Position numbers and translations under genes: made by a program. From NCBI GenBank assembly GCA_947378615.1, contig CANCKV010000156.1:1-7180 (forward strand): 7,180 bases of DNA, written 5' to 3'. Source of the DNA: Chitinophagaceae bacterium. Its GTDB lineage: Bacteria; Bacteroidota; Bacteroidia; Chitinophagales; Chitinophagaceae. Positions 1-6,274 of the stretch are shown here, piece after piece. How positions within the stretch are numbered: the first letter of the stretch is position 1; every line of letters begins with the position of its first letter. The notes beneath the pieces are model-generated. The model searched no databases. It saw nothing but the letters and a program-made list of their open reading frames with translations, and was not told where the DNA came from.

Positions 1-1
1 A

Positions 2-1108
2 GTCTTTAATGATGACTTCATTCGCGATGCAATCTATTACGAAACAAATCGGGGAGGACAGGTATTTTTCATTCATAATCGGGTGCAAGGATTGGGCGAA
101 ATGGCGGCTTTGATACAGGCACAATGTCCTGATATCAGCATTGGATTTGCTCATGGCCAATTAGAAGGGCATGAGTTGGAGGAAAGGATTCTTGATTTCA
201 TTGATAAAAAATACGATGTATTGGTATGTACCAATATTGTGGAAAGCGGTGTGGACATTGCCAATGTAAATACCATCATCATCAATAATGCCCACCACTT
301 TGGACTTAGCGATTTGCACCAATTAAGAGGACGTGTAGGTCGTAGCAACAAGAAAGCCTTCTGTTATCTGCTTGCACCTCCCTTGAGTACATTGCCTACT
401 GATAGTAGGAAACGATTGCAGACCTTGGAACAATTCAGTGATTTGGGCAGTGGATTTCAGATTGCAATGCGTGACCTAGACATTCGCGGTGCAGGGAATT
501 TGTTAGGCGGAGAACAGAGTGGGTTCATGGCAGAGATAGGATTTGAGATGTATCAAAAAATATTGGAAGAAGCCGTAAGGGAACTGAAAAGGACTTCTTT
601 CAAGGATTTATTTAAAGAGGAAATTGCCGAACAAGATGATTATGTGACTGATTGCACAATTGATACTGACCTAGAAATATTGTTGCCCGATAGTTATGTA
701 GAGAGTATCACCGAGCGTCTTTCCCTTTATACACGCCTAGATAGTTGTGGAAATGAAGAAGAATTGATGGCATTTCATACTGAATTAATTGACCGCTTCG
801 GACCGATTCCCAATCAGGTGGAAGACTTATTTACCACAGTCCGTTGTAGATGGGCAGCAGTTAAGTTAGGTTTCGAGAAAATGAGTTTGAAGGAAAATTT
901 GATGCGATGTTATTTTATCAATAAGAATGACTCACCTTATTTTGATTCAGAATTATTCCAAAACATTAAGACTTATTTGCAAATAGGCACTAATAAGGCA
1001 AGATTCAAACAGACGGGAAAGAACTTTTTACTAATAGTTGATGATATTAAAAACATGGGAGAGATGTTGCGATTCTTGACTTTGATGGCAAAGGGAGTCG
1101 TGAAATAA
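2..1108 (+). CDS. mfd: Transcription-repair coupling factor Mfd, C-terminal part (5' end outside window)
   Basis: Mfd is a DNA translocase that displaces RNA polymerase stalled at DNA lesions and recruits UvrA for nucleotide excision repair in the cytoplasm. The frame is open from base 2, so 368 residues of the C-terminal part are visible; full-length Mfd is usually about 1,100-1,200 residues, so roughly two thirds lie upstream. Visible are GGQVFFIHNRVQGLGEMA at the start of the second RecA-like lobe, the motif V region (IVESGVDIANVNTIIINNA), motif VI (QLRGRVGRS), and then the TRG-type segment RDLDIRGAGNLLGGEQSG. The C-terminal TRCF/D7 domain fills roughly residues 215-365 and includes LIDRFGPIPNQVEDL. 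The gene ends with TAA. The GTG at 83 is an internal Val codon, not a start. The helicase motifs match the family closely and nothing looks broken. Confidence 0.97.
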   Translation, partial: VFNDDFIRDAIYYETNRGGQVFFIHNRVQGLGEMAALIQAQCPDISIGFAHGQLEGHELEERILDFIDKKYDVLVCTNIVESGVDIANVNTIIINNAHHFGLSDLHQLRGRVGRSNKKAFCYLLAPPLSTLPTDSRKRLQTLEQFSDLGSGFQIAMRDLDIRGAGNLLGGEQSGFMAEIGFEMYQKILEEAVRELKRTSFKDLFKEEIAEQDDYVTDCTIDTDLEILLPDSYVESITERLSLYTRLDSCGNEEELMAFHTELIDRFGPIPNQVEDLFTTVRCRWAAVKLGFEKMSLKENLMRCYFINKNDSPYFDSELFQNIKTYLQIGTNKARFKQTGKNFLLIVDDIKNMGEMLRFLTLMAKGVVK

Positions 1109-1114
1109 TAGGGA

Positions 1115-1131
1115 TGGTTTCAGTGAAACCA
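1115..1131 (+). terminator. Possible mfd terminator hairpin
   Basis: A perfect 7-bp inverted repeat (TGGTTTC / GAAACCA, 3-base loop) begins six bases after the mfd stop codon. It is followed by a pyrimidine-rich but not uniform stretch (CCTTCTCATTCTATTT), so a classical U-tract is missing. Position and symmetry favour a weak intrinsic terminator or a 3'-end stabilising hairpin; the stem is short and this is uncertain. Confidence 0.35.
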
Positions 1132-1255
1132 CCTTCTCATTCTATTTGGCATTCAGTTAAATCTCTAAAAATTACAAAGTTTGGGAGAAGGGGAATAATC
1201 TAATATTTTAGTAAATTTTATCAATTTGCTAATATCTATTAACTAATCACCTTAT

Positions 1256-1263
1256 TATATTTG
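1256..1263 (+). promoter_or_regulatory. Bacteroidota-type -7 element (TATATTTG)
   Basis: TATATTTG matches the Bacteroidota sigma-ABfr -7 consensus TAnnTTTG exactly. It ends only five bases before the ATG at 1269, so transcription would start at or next to the start codon, giving an almost leaderless mRNA. A TTTG at 1225-1228 is farther upstream than the usual -33 spacing, so the -33 element is not convincing. Identification rests on the -7 match and its placement. Confidence 0.45.
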
Positions 1264-1268
1264 CCCAC

Positions 1269-1592
1269 ATGTTCAGAATAATTGTCAATATTATTTTCAT
1301 ACTATTACTTTCATTGGAGATTCTTCCTGTGAGGGAATTTAGTGCTTGGGTATTGGCAAAACAATTCAATTCCAAAGTTGTAAATATTAATGACGACGAT
1401 GACGATGCAGATGATAATTCTGACATTGTGAAGAAGGTAGATTTTAAACTCAAGTTCCAATTGATTGGGATGGAGGAAATAAGTTCTCCTCTATCTGAAA
1501 TTGAAGCCTTGACATATCATGACTTTGGTATTCTTTTCCCTAAAAACCATGCTGCCGAGGTTCAAACTCCTCCACCTAATAGTCATATTTAA
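1269..1592 (+). CDS. Small Asp-rich protein with N-terminal hydrophobic segment, unknown function
   Basis: 107 residues; I do not recognise a named function. Residues 4-19 (IIVNIIFILLLSLEIL) form one hydrophobic stretch that could be a membrane anchor or an uncleaved signal. Residues 42-49 are an acidic run (DDDDDADD), which would suit cation binding but does not prove it. The protein ends in a short proline motif (TPPPNSHI), a tail I associate, without being able to check, with small hypothetical proteins of Bacteroidota. A TAnnTTTG motif sits just upstream, supporting real expression. It lies 251 bp ahead of the SulP gene on the same strand, but the gap holds a hairpin and its own promoter candidate, so cotranscription is not assured. 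The minus-strand frame over the same bases has no comparable support. Confidence 0.6.
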   Translation: MFRIIVNIIFILLLSLEILPVREFSAWVLAKQFNSKVVNINDDDDDADDNSDIVKKVDFKLKFQLIGMEEISSPLSEIEALTYHDFGILFPKNHAAEVQTPPPNSHI

Positions 1593-1599
1593 TTTATCG

Positions 1600-1619
1600 C
1601 TTGTTGAAAAATCAACAAG
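1600..1619. repeat. Perfect hairpin after the small ORF
   Basis: CTTGTTGA and TCAACAAG form a perfect 8-bp stem around an AAAA loop, starting eight bases after the stop codon of the small protein gene. No T-run follows, so it is not a textbook Rho-independent terminator. It may protect the 3' end or attenuate read-through towards the SulP gene. Confidence 0.45.
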
Positions 1620-1780
1620 ATGCGCCTGATATTACATGTCACGGTAAAGAGTTTCCTACTATTTGTGATTGTATGATGCAAAATGTTGGTTATGGATGGT
1701 AATTGTTTTAATTCAATTGCTACACACTACTGCGTTTATATCACACATTACTAACTCATGTCTTAACTGATAGACCCTAA

Positions 1781-1788
1781 TAGTTTTG
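1781..1788 (+). promoter_or_regulatory. Candidate -7 element for the SulP-carbonic anhydrase operon
   Basis: TAGTTTTG fits the TAnnTTTG consensus. It would place the transcript start near 1794 and leave a leader of about 50 bases before the ATG at 1844. No clear TTG/TTTG -33 box is present at the right distance, so this is a candidate only. No Shine-Dalgarno sequence precedes the ATG; the leader there is AT-rich (AAAATTAATTTCA), as is common in Bacteroidota. Confidence 0.35.
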
Positions 1789-1843
1789 GGATCGACTCGG
1801 TTGGAAAAGCAATTTCATTTATCGTATTTCAAAATTAATTTCA

Positions 1844-3406
1844 ATGAAAAAATATTTTCAGAATATTGGAGCAGATATACCTGCCTCTATTGTTGTATTG
1901 TTGGTAGCCCTTCCCTTATGTCTTGGGATTGCATTGGCAAGTGGAGCCCCTCTTTTTTCGGGCATTATCGCAGGTATAGTGGGTGGAATAGTTGTTGGAT
2001 TATTTAGTGGTTCTCAGTTAAGTGTAAGTGGACCTGCTGCCGGATTAACAGCAATTGTAGTTGTTGCTATTGGGAAAATGCATGTTTACGACGCCTTTCT
2101 CTGTTCGGTTGTGATTGCTGGAATAATACAGCTAATACTTGGAACTATTAATGCAGGTATTATTGGTGACTACATTCCCAATTCTGTAATTAAAGGAATG
2201 CTTGCGGCTATAGGGCTGATCTTAATATTGAAGCAGATGCCTCATTTAGTGGGGTATGATGCAGATTTTGCGGGAGATGAGAATTTCAAACAAAGTGACA
2301 AGGCTAATACATTTTCGGAATTATCAAACGCAATAGGGGCATTTTCAGGTGCTGCCATATTTATTGGGGTATTTTCTATTGGTATCCTAACACTGTGGGA
2401 GTTGCCATTTATGAAAAAGCAATTACTATTTAAGTATTTGCCCGGCCCTTTAGTTGTTGTAATATTTGGGGCATTAGTAAACGAGTACTTAATAAATTCG
2501 GGCTCATCATTAGCATTAAAAGGGAAGGAATTGGTAGTACTTCCAGTTGCAAAAGATTTTAATCAGTTTGTTTCCTTCTTTACATTTCCAGCATTTAAAA
2601 ATATAACGAACATTGACGTTTGGATAACCGCACTCACTTTAGCAATTGTAGCAAGCCTTGAAACTTTACTTGGAATTGAGGCAGTTGATAAACTAGACCC
2701 ACTAAAACGAGTAACCCCTACTAACCGTGAGTTGAAAGCACAAGGCATTGGAAATATCGTAAGCGGTTTAATTGGAGGTTTACCTCTTACTTCTGTAATA
2801 GTAAGAAGCTCTGCAAATGTAGCCTCAGGGGCAAAAAGCAAGGTTTCTGCAATATTGCATGGTATATTCTTATTGCTATTTGTCATCCTCATCCCAACAT
2901 TAATCAACAAGATTCCATTATCTGCACTTGCAGCTATATTGGTATTTACAGGATATAAATTGGCGAAGATTCCGTTATTTCAAGAGTTTTATAGAAAAGG
3001 ACTCGATCAGTTCATTCCATTTGTCATTACTATTATTGCAATATTAATGTCTGATTTATTAATTGGCATTTTAGTAGGAATTATAGTAGGCCTATTCTTC
3101 CTTATTAGGAGCAATTTCAAATCTGCCATCCTTGTTGTTCATGACAAAAACAATTACTTAATTAGACTTAGAAAGGATGTTTCGTTTTTAAATAAACCAA
3201 TTATTAAGAAGAAACTAGAATCTGTTCCTGCTAATTCGAGTGTGCTAATTGATGCTACCCGTGCTGATTTTATTGATAAGGACATCATTGAAGAAGTGAA
3301 TAACTTCATGCTTCATGCACATTTGAAAAATATACGTGTTGAGGTCAAGAAAAGTACTTATAAAACCTTGCACACGCTATTTAATACTCCAAAAAATAAT
3401 TTTTAA
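1844..3406 (+). CDS. SulP-family inorganic anion transporter, probable bicarbonate importer
   Basis: This 520-residue inner-membrane protein belongs to the SulP/SLC26 family, whose members carry sulfate, bicarbonate, chloride or other anions, often with Na+ or H+. Residues 11-425 are a series of hydrophobic segments with family hallmarks: PASIVVLLVALPLCLGIALA near the N-terminus, SGPAAGLTAI at 62-71, ASLETLLGIEAVDKLDP at 270-286, and the conserved stretch from NRELKAQGIGN (294-304) through GGLPLTSVIVRSSAN (311-325). Residues about 426-513 resemble a short cytoplasmic STAS domain, including VLIDATRADFIDKD (467-480); the DSSG-like motif of anti-sigma antagonists is absent. The start at 1844 leads directly into the first conserved segment. 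A carbonic anhydrase gene follows after 23 bp, which favours bicarbonate over sulfate as substrate. That is inference from context; sequence alone does not fix the ion. Confidence 0.93.
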   Translation: MKKYFQNIGADIPASIVVLLVALPLCLGIALASGAPLFSGIIAGIVGGIVVGLFSGSQLSVSGPAAGLTAIVVVAIGKMHVYDAFLCSVVIAGIIQLILGTINAGIIGDYIPNSVIKGMLAAIGLILILKQMPHLVGYDADFAGDENFKQSDKANTFSELSNAIGAFSGAAIFIGVFSIGILTLWELPFMKKQLLFKYLPGPLVVVIFGALVNEYLINSGSSLALKGKELVVLPVAKDFNQFVSFFTFPAFKNITNIDVWITALTLAIVASLETLLGIEAVDKLDPLKRVTPTNRELKAQGIGNIVSGLIGGLPLTSVIVRSSANVASGAKSKVSAILHGIFLLLFVILIPTLINKIPLSALAAILVFTGYKLAKIPLFQEFYRKGLDQFIPFVITIIAILMSDLLIGILVGIIVGLFFLIRSNFKSAILVVHDKNNYLIRLRKDVSFLNKPIIKKKLESVPANSSVLIDATRADFIDKDIIEEVNNFMLHAHLKNIRVEVKKSTYKTLHTLFNTPKNNF

Positions 3407-3429
3407 TCAAATAAACAAAACAGTTAGTT

Positions 3430-4062
3430 ATGAAAGTATATGAAAAACTATTGCTTGAAAACAAAGCATGGTCTCAAGAACAAATTGCAGATGACCCTGA
3501 ATTTTTTACTAGACTAGAACATTTGCAGTCACCTGAAATTTTGTGGATAGGGTGTAGTGATAGTCGTGTACCTGCCGATAGAATTACGGGCACACAACCC
3601 GGAGAAATATTTGTACATCGGAATATTGCAAATATGGTGGTACATACCGATTTGAATTTATTGAGTGTTTTACAATATGCAGTTGAGGTATTGAAAGTTA
3701 AACACATCATTGTTTGTGGACATTATGGCTGCGGTGGAGTAAAGGCGGCAATGTCGAAAAATTCGCTTGGCATCATCGATAAATGGCTTCGGAATATTAA
3801 AGATGTGTATCGGATACATAAAGATGAGATAGACTGTCATAAAAATGAGACAGAGAAACTCAACAGGCTAATTGAATTGAATATCATTGAGCAGGTCTAT
3901 AATTTAGCAAAGACTTCAATTGTTCAGTCTGCATGGAAACACCACCAACTTCCACACCTTCATGGATGGGTATATGGTTTGAATAACGGTATTATCAATC
4001 CTATATTTGAGTTGGAAGCAGGTAGTGCAATTGATCCATTTTATACGTATGATAATCTTTAA
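3430..4062 (+). CDS. can: Beta-class carbonic anhydrase, Can-like (type II)
   Basis: This 210-residue cytoplasmic zinc enzyme interconverts CO2 and HCO3-. It aligns by eye along its length with E. coli Can. The zinc ligands are at the same numbers: Cys42, Asp44, His98 and Cys101, in CSDSRVPAD (42-50) and HYGCGG (98-103). Arg46 pairs with Asp44 as in the family. Trp39, Arg64 and a Tyr at 182 correspond to the Trp39/Arg64/Tyr181 bicarbonate pocket described in Haemophilus and E. coli enzymes, so allosteric inhibition by bicarbonate is likely. The later motifs NIIEQVYNLA and HGWVYG also fit the family. It lies 23 bp after the SulP gene, with no promoter visible in the gap and a strong terminator downstream, so the two are probably one operon coupling anion transport to CO2 hydration. 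Confidence 0.96.
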   Translation: MKVYEKLLLENKAWSQEQIADDPEFFTRLEHLQSPEILWIGCSDSRVPADRITGTQPGEIFVHRNIANMVVHTDLNLLSVLQYAVEVLKVKHIIVCGHYGCGGVKAAMSKNSLGIIDKWLRNIKDVYRIHKDEIDCHKNETEKLNRLIELNIIEQVYNLAKTSIVQSAWKHHQLPHLHGWVYGLNNGIINPIFELEAGSAIDPFYTYDNL

Positions 4063-4169
4063 AGAGTTGAAAGGAAAGAAAAATAAGAAATAATGATGAG
4101 TTTAAAGTAATAAATGGCTTACTGAGATACTAATCACTCATGGTTTTTATTTCCTTCCAAAGAATATCA

Positions 4170-4206
4170 GAAAAGCCTTGAAACATAAAAAATTTCAAGG
4201 CTTTTC
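4170..4206. terminator. Bidirectional Rho-independent terminator between convergent genes
   Basis: GAAAAGCCTTGAAA and TTTCAAGGCTTTTC form a perfect 14-bp stem with a 9-base A-rich loop (4184-4192). The GC core GCCTTG followed by TTTTC and an AT-rich tail suits termination of the plus-strand operon. The A-run at the left edge gives the same TTTTC on the minus strand, so it can also terminate the convergent gene ending at 4484. Confidence 0.88.
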
Positions 4207-4483
4207 ATATTATTAAACTGATTAGAGTGATTTGACTCAATATTTAAGAATCCTTTGAAGTCAAAGGTATAAATATGTATGAAATCGTGAGTACTACAGG
4301 GAAAGTTTTTTGGTAGCTTAGACCAATACATTACTTTTTGTACATTTCTATTTTATTATAAGTAAGCATTCTTTAATCACCTCTTTCAAACAAACAGCTA
4401 GCATGGCTCTAACAATAAAGGATGCAAAAAAGCTCATGGTATCGAGCAAGGATTTTTAAACAAAAAACAATGGCTTTTACTGA
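4207..4483. other. Intergenic stretch with two small palindromes, no convincing gene
   Basis: The whole gap between the anhydrase and the next gene is 421 bp, with the terminator near its left side. After the terminator there are two neighbouring palindromes: TTGACTCAA at 4232-4240 and CCTTTGA-AG-TCAAAGG at 4252-4267. Their TTGA/TCAA half-sites are similar, which could mean an operator or a 3' hairpin, but no target promoter is evident. A plus-strand mini-ORF at 4403-4459 (MALTIKDAKKLMVSSKDF) has an ATG and stop but no other support. The remainder is plain AT-rich sequence. Confidence 0.4.
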
Positions 4484-5428
4484 TTAAACCTCAAAATCAA
4501 TTATTGGTTGTATTAAGTCATCGAAGTCGAAATCAAATTCTCCTACTTTTTCTAAAAGTAATTCAAGTTTGGCTGATAATTGTAGGGTAAAGTTTCTAAT
4601 CTCCTTAGGTGTCGCAGTTACTCCAGGAATCTTAGTGGTTTCCATATAATATTCTGCGTCATCGCCTGCATCAGATGCGTATATCTTTTGATAGATATGG
4701 TTAACCATAAACAAGACAAAAACATCTTCTAAAGTAAATTCAAGGTAATAGTCAGGTTGTACCAAAGAGTCGGCAATTGCTTTTATCATTCTTTCCCTAA
4801 CTGCCTTAATATCCTTGATACAATAGAAGTCCGCCTCTCTAACTCTTTGGCTAAAAGTTGATTCGCCAAGAGTAATAAAGGCTTCGAAGAATGAAAACAT
4901 CAACAAGATGTAATTGCCATGAAAGGGTTCTTTCATTGAGATGGCATTCAATACTTTTTTATTGTCAAGATTCATTGTTTTGGCTTCATCCTTCATTTTC
5001 TTGCGAAGATTTTCGGCCTCTACAAAAATATCATTCAATTGAGGGAATGTCTCAATCATTTCATTCTTCACTTGCGTCATCATTTCAGCAAGGTCGATAG
5101 ACATTTCATAGTTCTCTCTTTCCTCTTCGCTCATTTCTAATAAACGTTTCTCAAAAGTTGGTAAAGTGAGGGTAAAAACAGCTTCTATACGACCAAACAT
5201 ATCTAATAAAAACAAGCATTCGTCATATCTCATTTGGAAATAAGATTCATTTTCCTCTTCCTCTGCCCTTTTTAACAATGCATCACTGCCTTTTAAAAAA
5301 ATGGGGTTCATTGGAGGAAGGTGACCATTATCAGTAAAATCTTTAGCTAATGTATAGACGGTACCCAAAAAGTTCTTCTGTAACTCAGACCTTAAAAGAT
5401 ATTTCGGTGATTCATTTTCTTCCTTCAT
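4484..5428 (-). CDS. Acidic, mostly helical hypothetical protein
   Basis: 314 residues; I do not recognise the family. There is no signal peptide at the N-terminus (MKEENESPKYLLRSEL), so it is probably cytoplasmic. The composition is rich in Glu, Asp, Leu, Met and Phe, with long likely helices such as LLDMFGRIEAVF (74-85) and ENLRKKMKDEAK (139-150). Acidic patches include EEEENES (56-62) and DFDFDFDDL (298-305 region). A hydrophobic stretch at about 173-187 (YILLMFSFFEAFITL) is short and flanked by helices, more like a buried core than a membrane span. The ATG at 5428 is the furthest upstream start supported and has no Shine-Dalgarno site. It is convergent with the carbonic anhydrase gene and monocistronic as far as can be seen. 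Length, codon use and clean borders indicate a real gene. Confidence 0.85.
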   Translation of the reverse strand: MKEENESPKYLLRSELQKNFLGTVYTLAKDFTDNGHLPPMNPIFLKGSDALLKRAEEEENESYFQMRYDECLFLLDMFGRIEAVFTLTLPTFEKRLLEMSEEERENYEMSIDLAEMMTQVKNEMIETFPQLNDIFVEAENLRKKMKDEAKTMNLDNKKVLNAISMKEPFHGNYILLMFSFFEAFITLGESTFSQRVREADFYCIKDIKAVRERMIKAIADSLVQPDYYLEFTLEDVFVLFMVNHIYQKIYASDAGDDAEYYMETTKIPGVTATPKEIRNFTLQLSAKLELLLEKVGEFDFDFDDLIQPIIDFEV

Positions 5429-5591
5429 GATACTATAATATTTCTTGCAATGTATGTCTTTAATGTAATGGACTAACTATTTTGTATTTCATAATTGACA
5501 ATTTGAAATAAAATTGTTATAACTAAGAATAGTACCCCTAATTTTAGCAAAGGAAACACGCATCACTCACTACTCCCTCCATTCTAGTTCC
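5429..5591. other. Upstream region of the hypothetical gene, with an AT-rich inverted repeat
   Basis: This is the 5' flank of the minus-strand gene. It contains ACAATTT / AAATTGT arms (5498-5504 and 5511-5517) around a 6-base loop, extendable by a G-T and a T-A pair. I found no TAnnTTTG match on the minus strand, so the promoter is not identified. From about 5560 the sequence turns pyrimidine-rich and leads into the repeat arrays. Confidence 0.35.
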
Positions 5592-5722
5592 CCTTCCTAA
5601 TTTACCGTTTCCCCTTCCCATTTCATAGACCCCCCTTCACACTATTCATTTATCCCTTCATTGTTCGCAGCTACCCCTTCCCATAATCCTGCTGCACCTT
5701 CAGGCCACTCGTCCTTCTCTTC
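5592..5722. repeat. 21-bp tandem array, C-rich motif (array A)
   Basis: CCTTC, usually within CCCTTC or CCCCTTCC, recurs at 5592, 5613, 5634, 5655, 5676 and 5697, each step exactly 21 bp, and a TCTTC follows at 5718. The roughly 14-16 bases between cores are poorly conserved. Read on the minus strand, each core gives a Glu-Gly pair every seven codons (for example WEGVAANNEG), but stops interrupt the frame at two units, so it is not a working gene as it stands. On the plus strand the same grid gives Pro-Phe every seven codons, also stopped. The preserved spacing with diverged bases is the main observation; its function is unknown. Confidence 0.8.
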
Positions 5723-5825
5723 AAATCAGTTTACTAAAACTGAAGGACTCGCAACTTCGCCGGAAGCGCTCGCAGTTCAATCTTCAGCACTGTTTACTCA
5801 CTTCAAAGCGCTCTTTACCCCCCTT
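5718..5825. repeat. 21-bp grid continues with other motifs; GC-richer segment
   Basis: The 21-bp step continues with two alternating motifs. Units at 5718 and 5781 share TCTTCA followed by GTTTACT (15 of 21 bases equal). GAAGGACTCGCA at 5742 and GAAGCGCTCGCA at 5763 are 21 bp apart, and AAAGCGCTC at 5805 is a further 42 bp on. Small hairpins are superimposed: TCAGTTT/AAACTGA (5726-5743) with GTCCT/AGGAC outside, and CTTC-GCCG-GAAG (5755-5766). From 5826 to about 5890 the signal weakens, though CCT recurs at 5844, 5865 and 5886. The segment is clearly richer in G+C than the neighbouring genes. Confidence 0.6.
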
Positions 5826-5959
5826 TGAGGAGACCTAGCTCCCCCTGATGTTCTCCCTGCTACACCTTAACACCTCCGCAAAACGCCTAAAAAGCAAAAT
5901 TCACCACCGTGACTACTCACTAAATAGTGTGTTTCTTTCAAAATAGTTCGTTTTTAGTC

Positions 5960-6274
5960 AAAGTAGCTTCCTTATGCGTCAAAGTAACGTCGTTATTCAT
6001 TAATGACTTGACTTCTTGACAGAAAGTAGCTTACTTACCCCGAAGAGTCAAGTCGTCAGAGTGAAAAGTAGCGTTGATAATTAATAATGACTATACCTCT
6101 AAGTAAAAGATAGCGTCGTTAACCTAAAAAGTAAAGATGCCATTGCATAAAGTCAAGTCATTTCAGTAAAAAGTCAAGTAGTCGAAACAAAAAGTCAAGT
6201 CGATAACCGCTAAGCAAGCTACTTCAGAGCAAAAAGTAGCTTAGTCGACTAAAAAAGAATTTTTCTAGACAGTA
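5960..6274. repeat. Fifteen-unit 21-bp array, AAAGT motif (array B)
   Basis: Cut at 5960 and every 21 bp after that, the segment gives fifteen units with no net length change. Nine begin exactly with AAAGT (5960, 5981, 6023, 6065, 6128, 6149, 6170, 6191, 6233); others differ slightly (AGAGT at 6044, AAGAT at 6107, AAAGA at 6254). The first ten bases follow AAAGTAGCTT, AAAGTAGCGT or AAAGTCAAGT; the rest of each unit is variable. The units at 6002 and 6212 carry the motif inverted: AATGACTTGACTT at 6002 is the reverse complement of 6150-6162, and AAGCTACTT at 6216-6224 pairs with AAGTAGCTT at 6234-6242 as a 9-bp hairpin. TTAGTCGACTAA (6241-6252) is a 12-bp palindrome. Two shorter 19-bp relatives precede it at 5922 and 5941. 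The plus-strand frame reads KVASLCV, KVTSLFI and so on, with several stops. Confidence 0.85.

Noticed and set aside
151..351. Minus-strand frame over mfd
   Set aside because: It lies wholly inside the conserved helicase motifs of mfd in another frame; a shadow.
1247..1453. Minus-strand Ser-rich frame opposite the small Asp-rich gene
   Set aside because: The Ser run is simply the complement of the GAC/GAT Asp run; the plus frame has the promoter match and the sensible hydrophobic N-terminus.
2563..2910. Minus-strand 115-codon frame inside the SulP gene
   Set aside because: It overlaps highly conserved SulP segments and shows no family features of its own.
4403..4459. Mini-ORF MALTIKDAKKLMVSSKDF
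   Set aside because: Only 18 codons, no promoter or ribosome site, no recognisable similarity; kept as a note in the intergenic entry.
5592..6274. CRISPR array
   Set aside because: The conserved part is only 5-10 bases with 21-bp spacing, units diverge strongly, and there are no cas genes; CRISPR repeats are longer, near-identical and separated by longer spacers.
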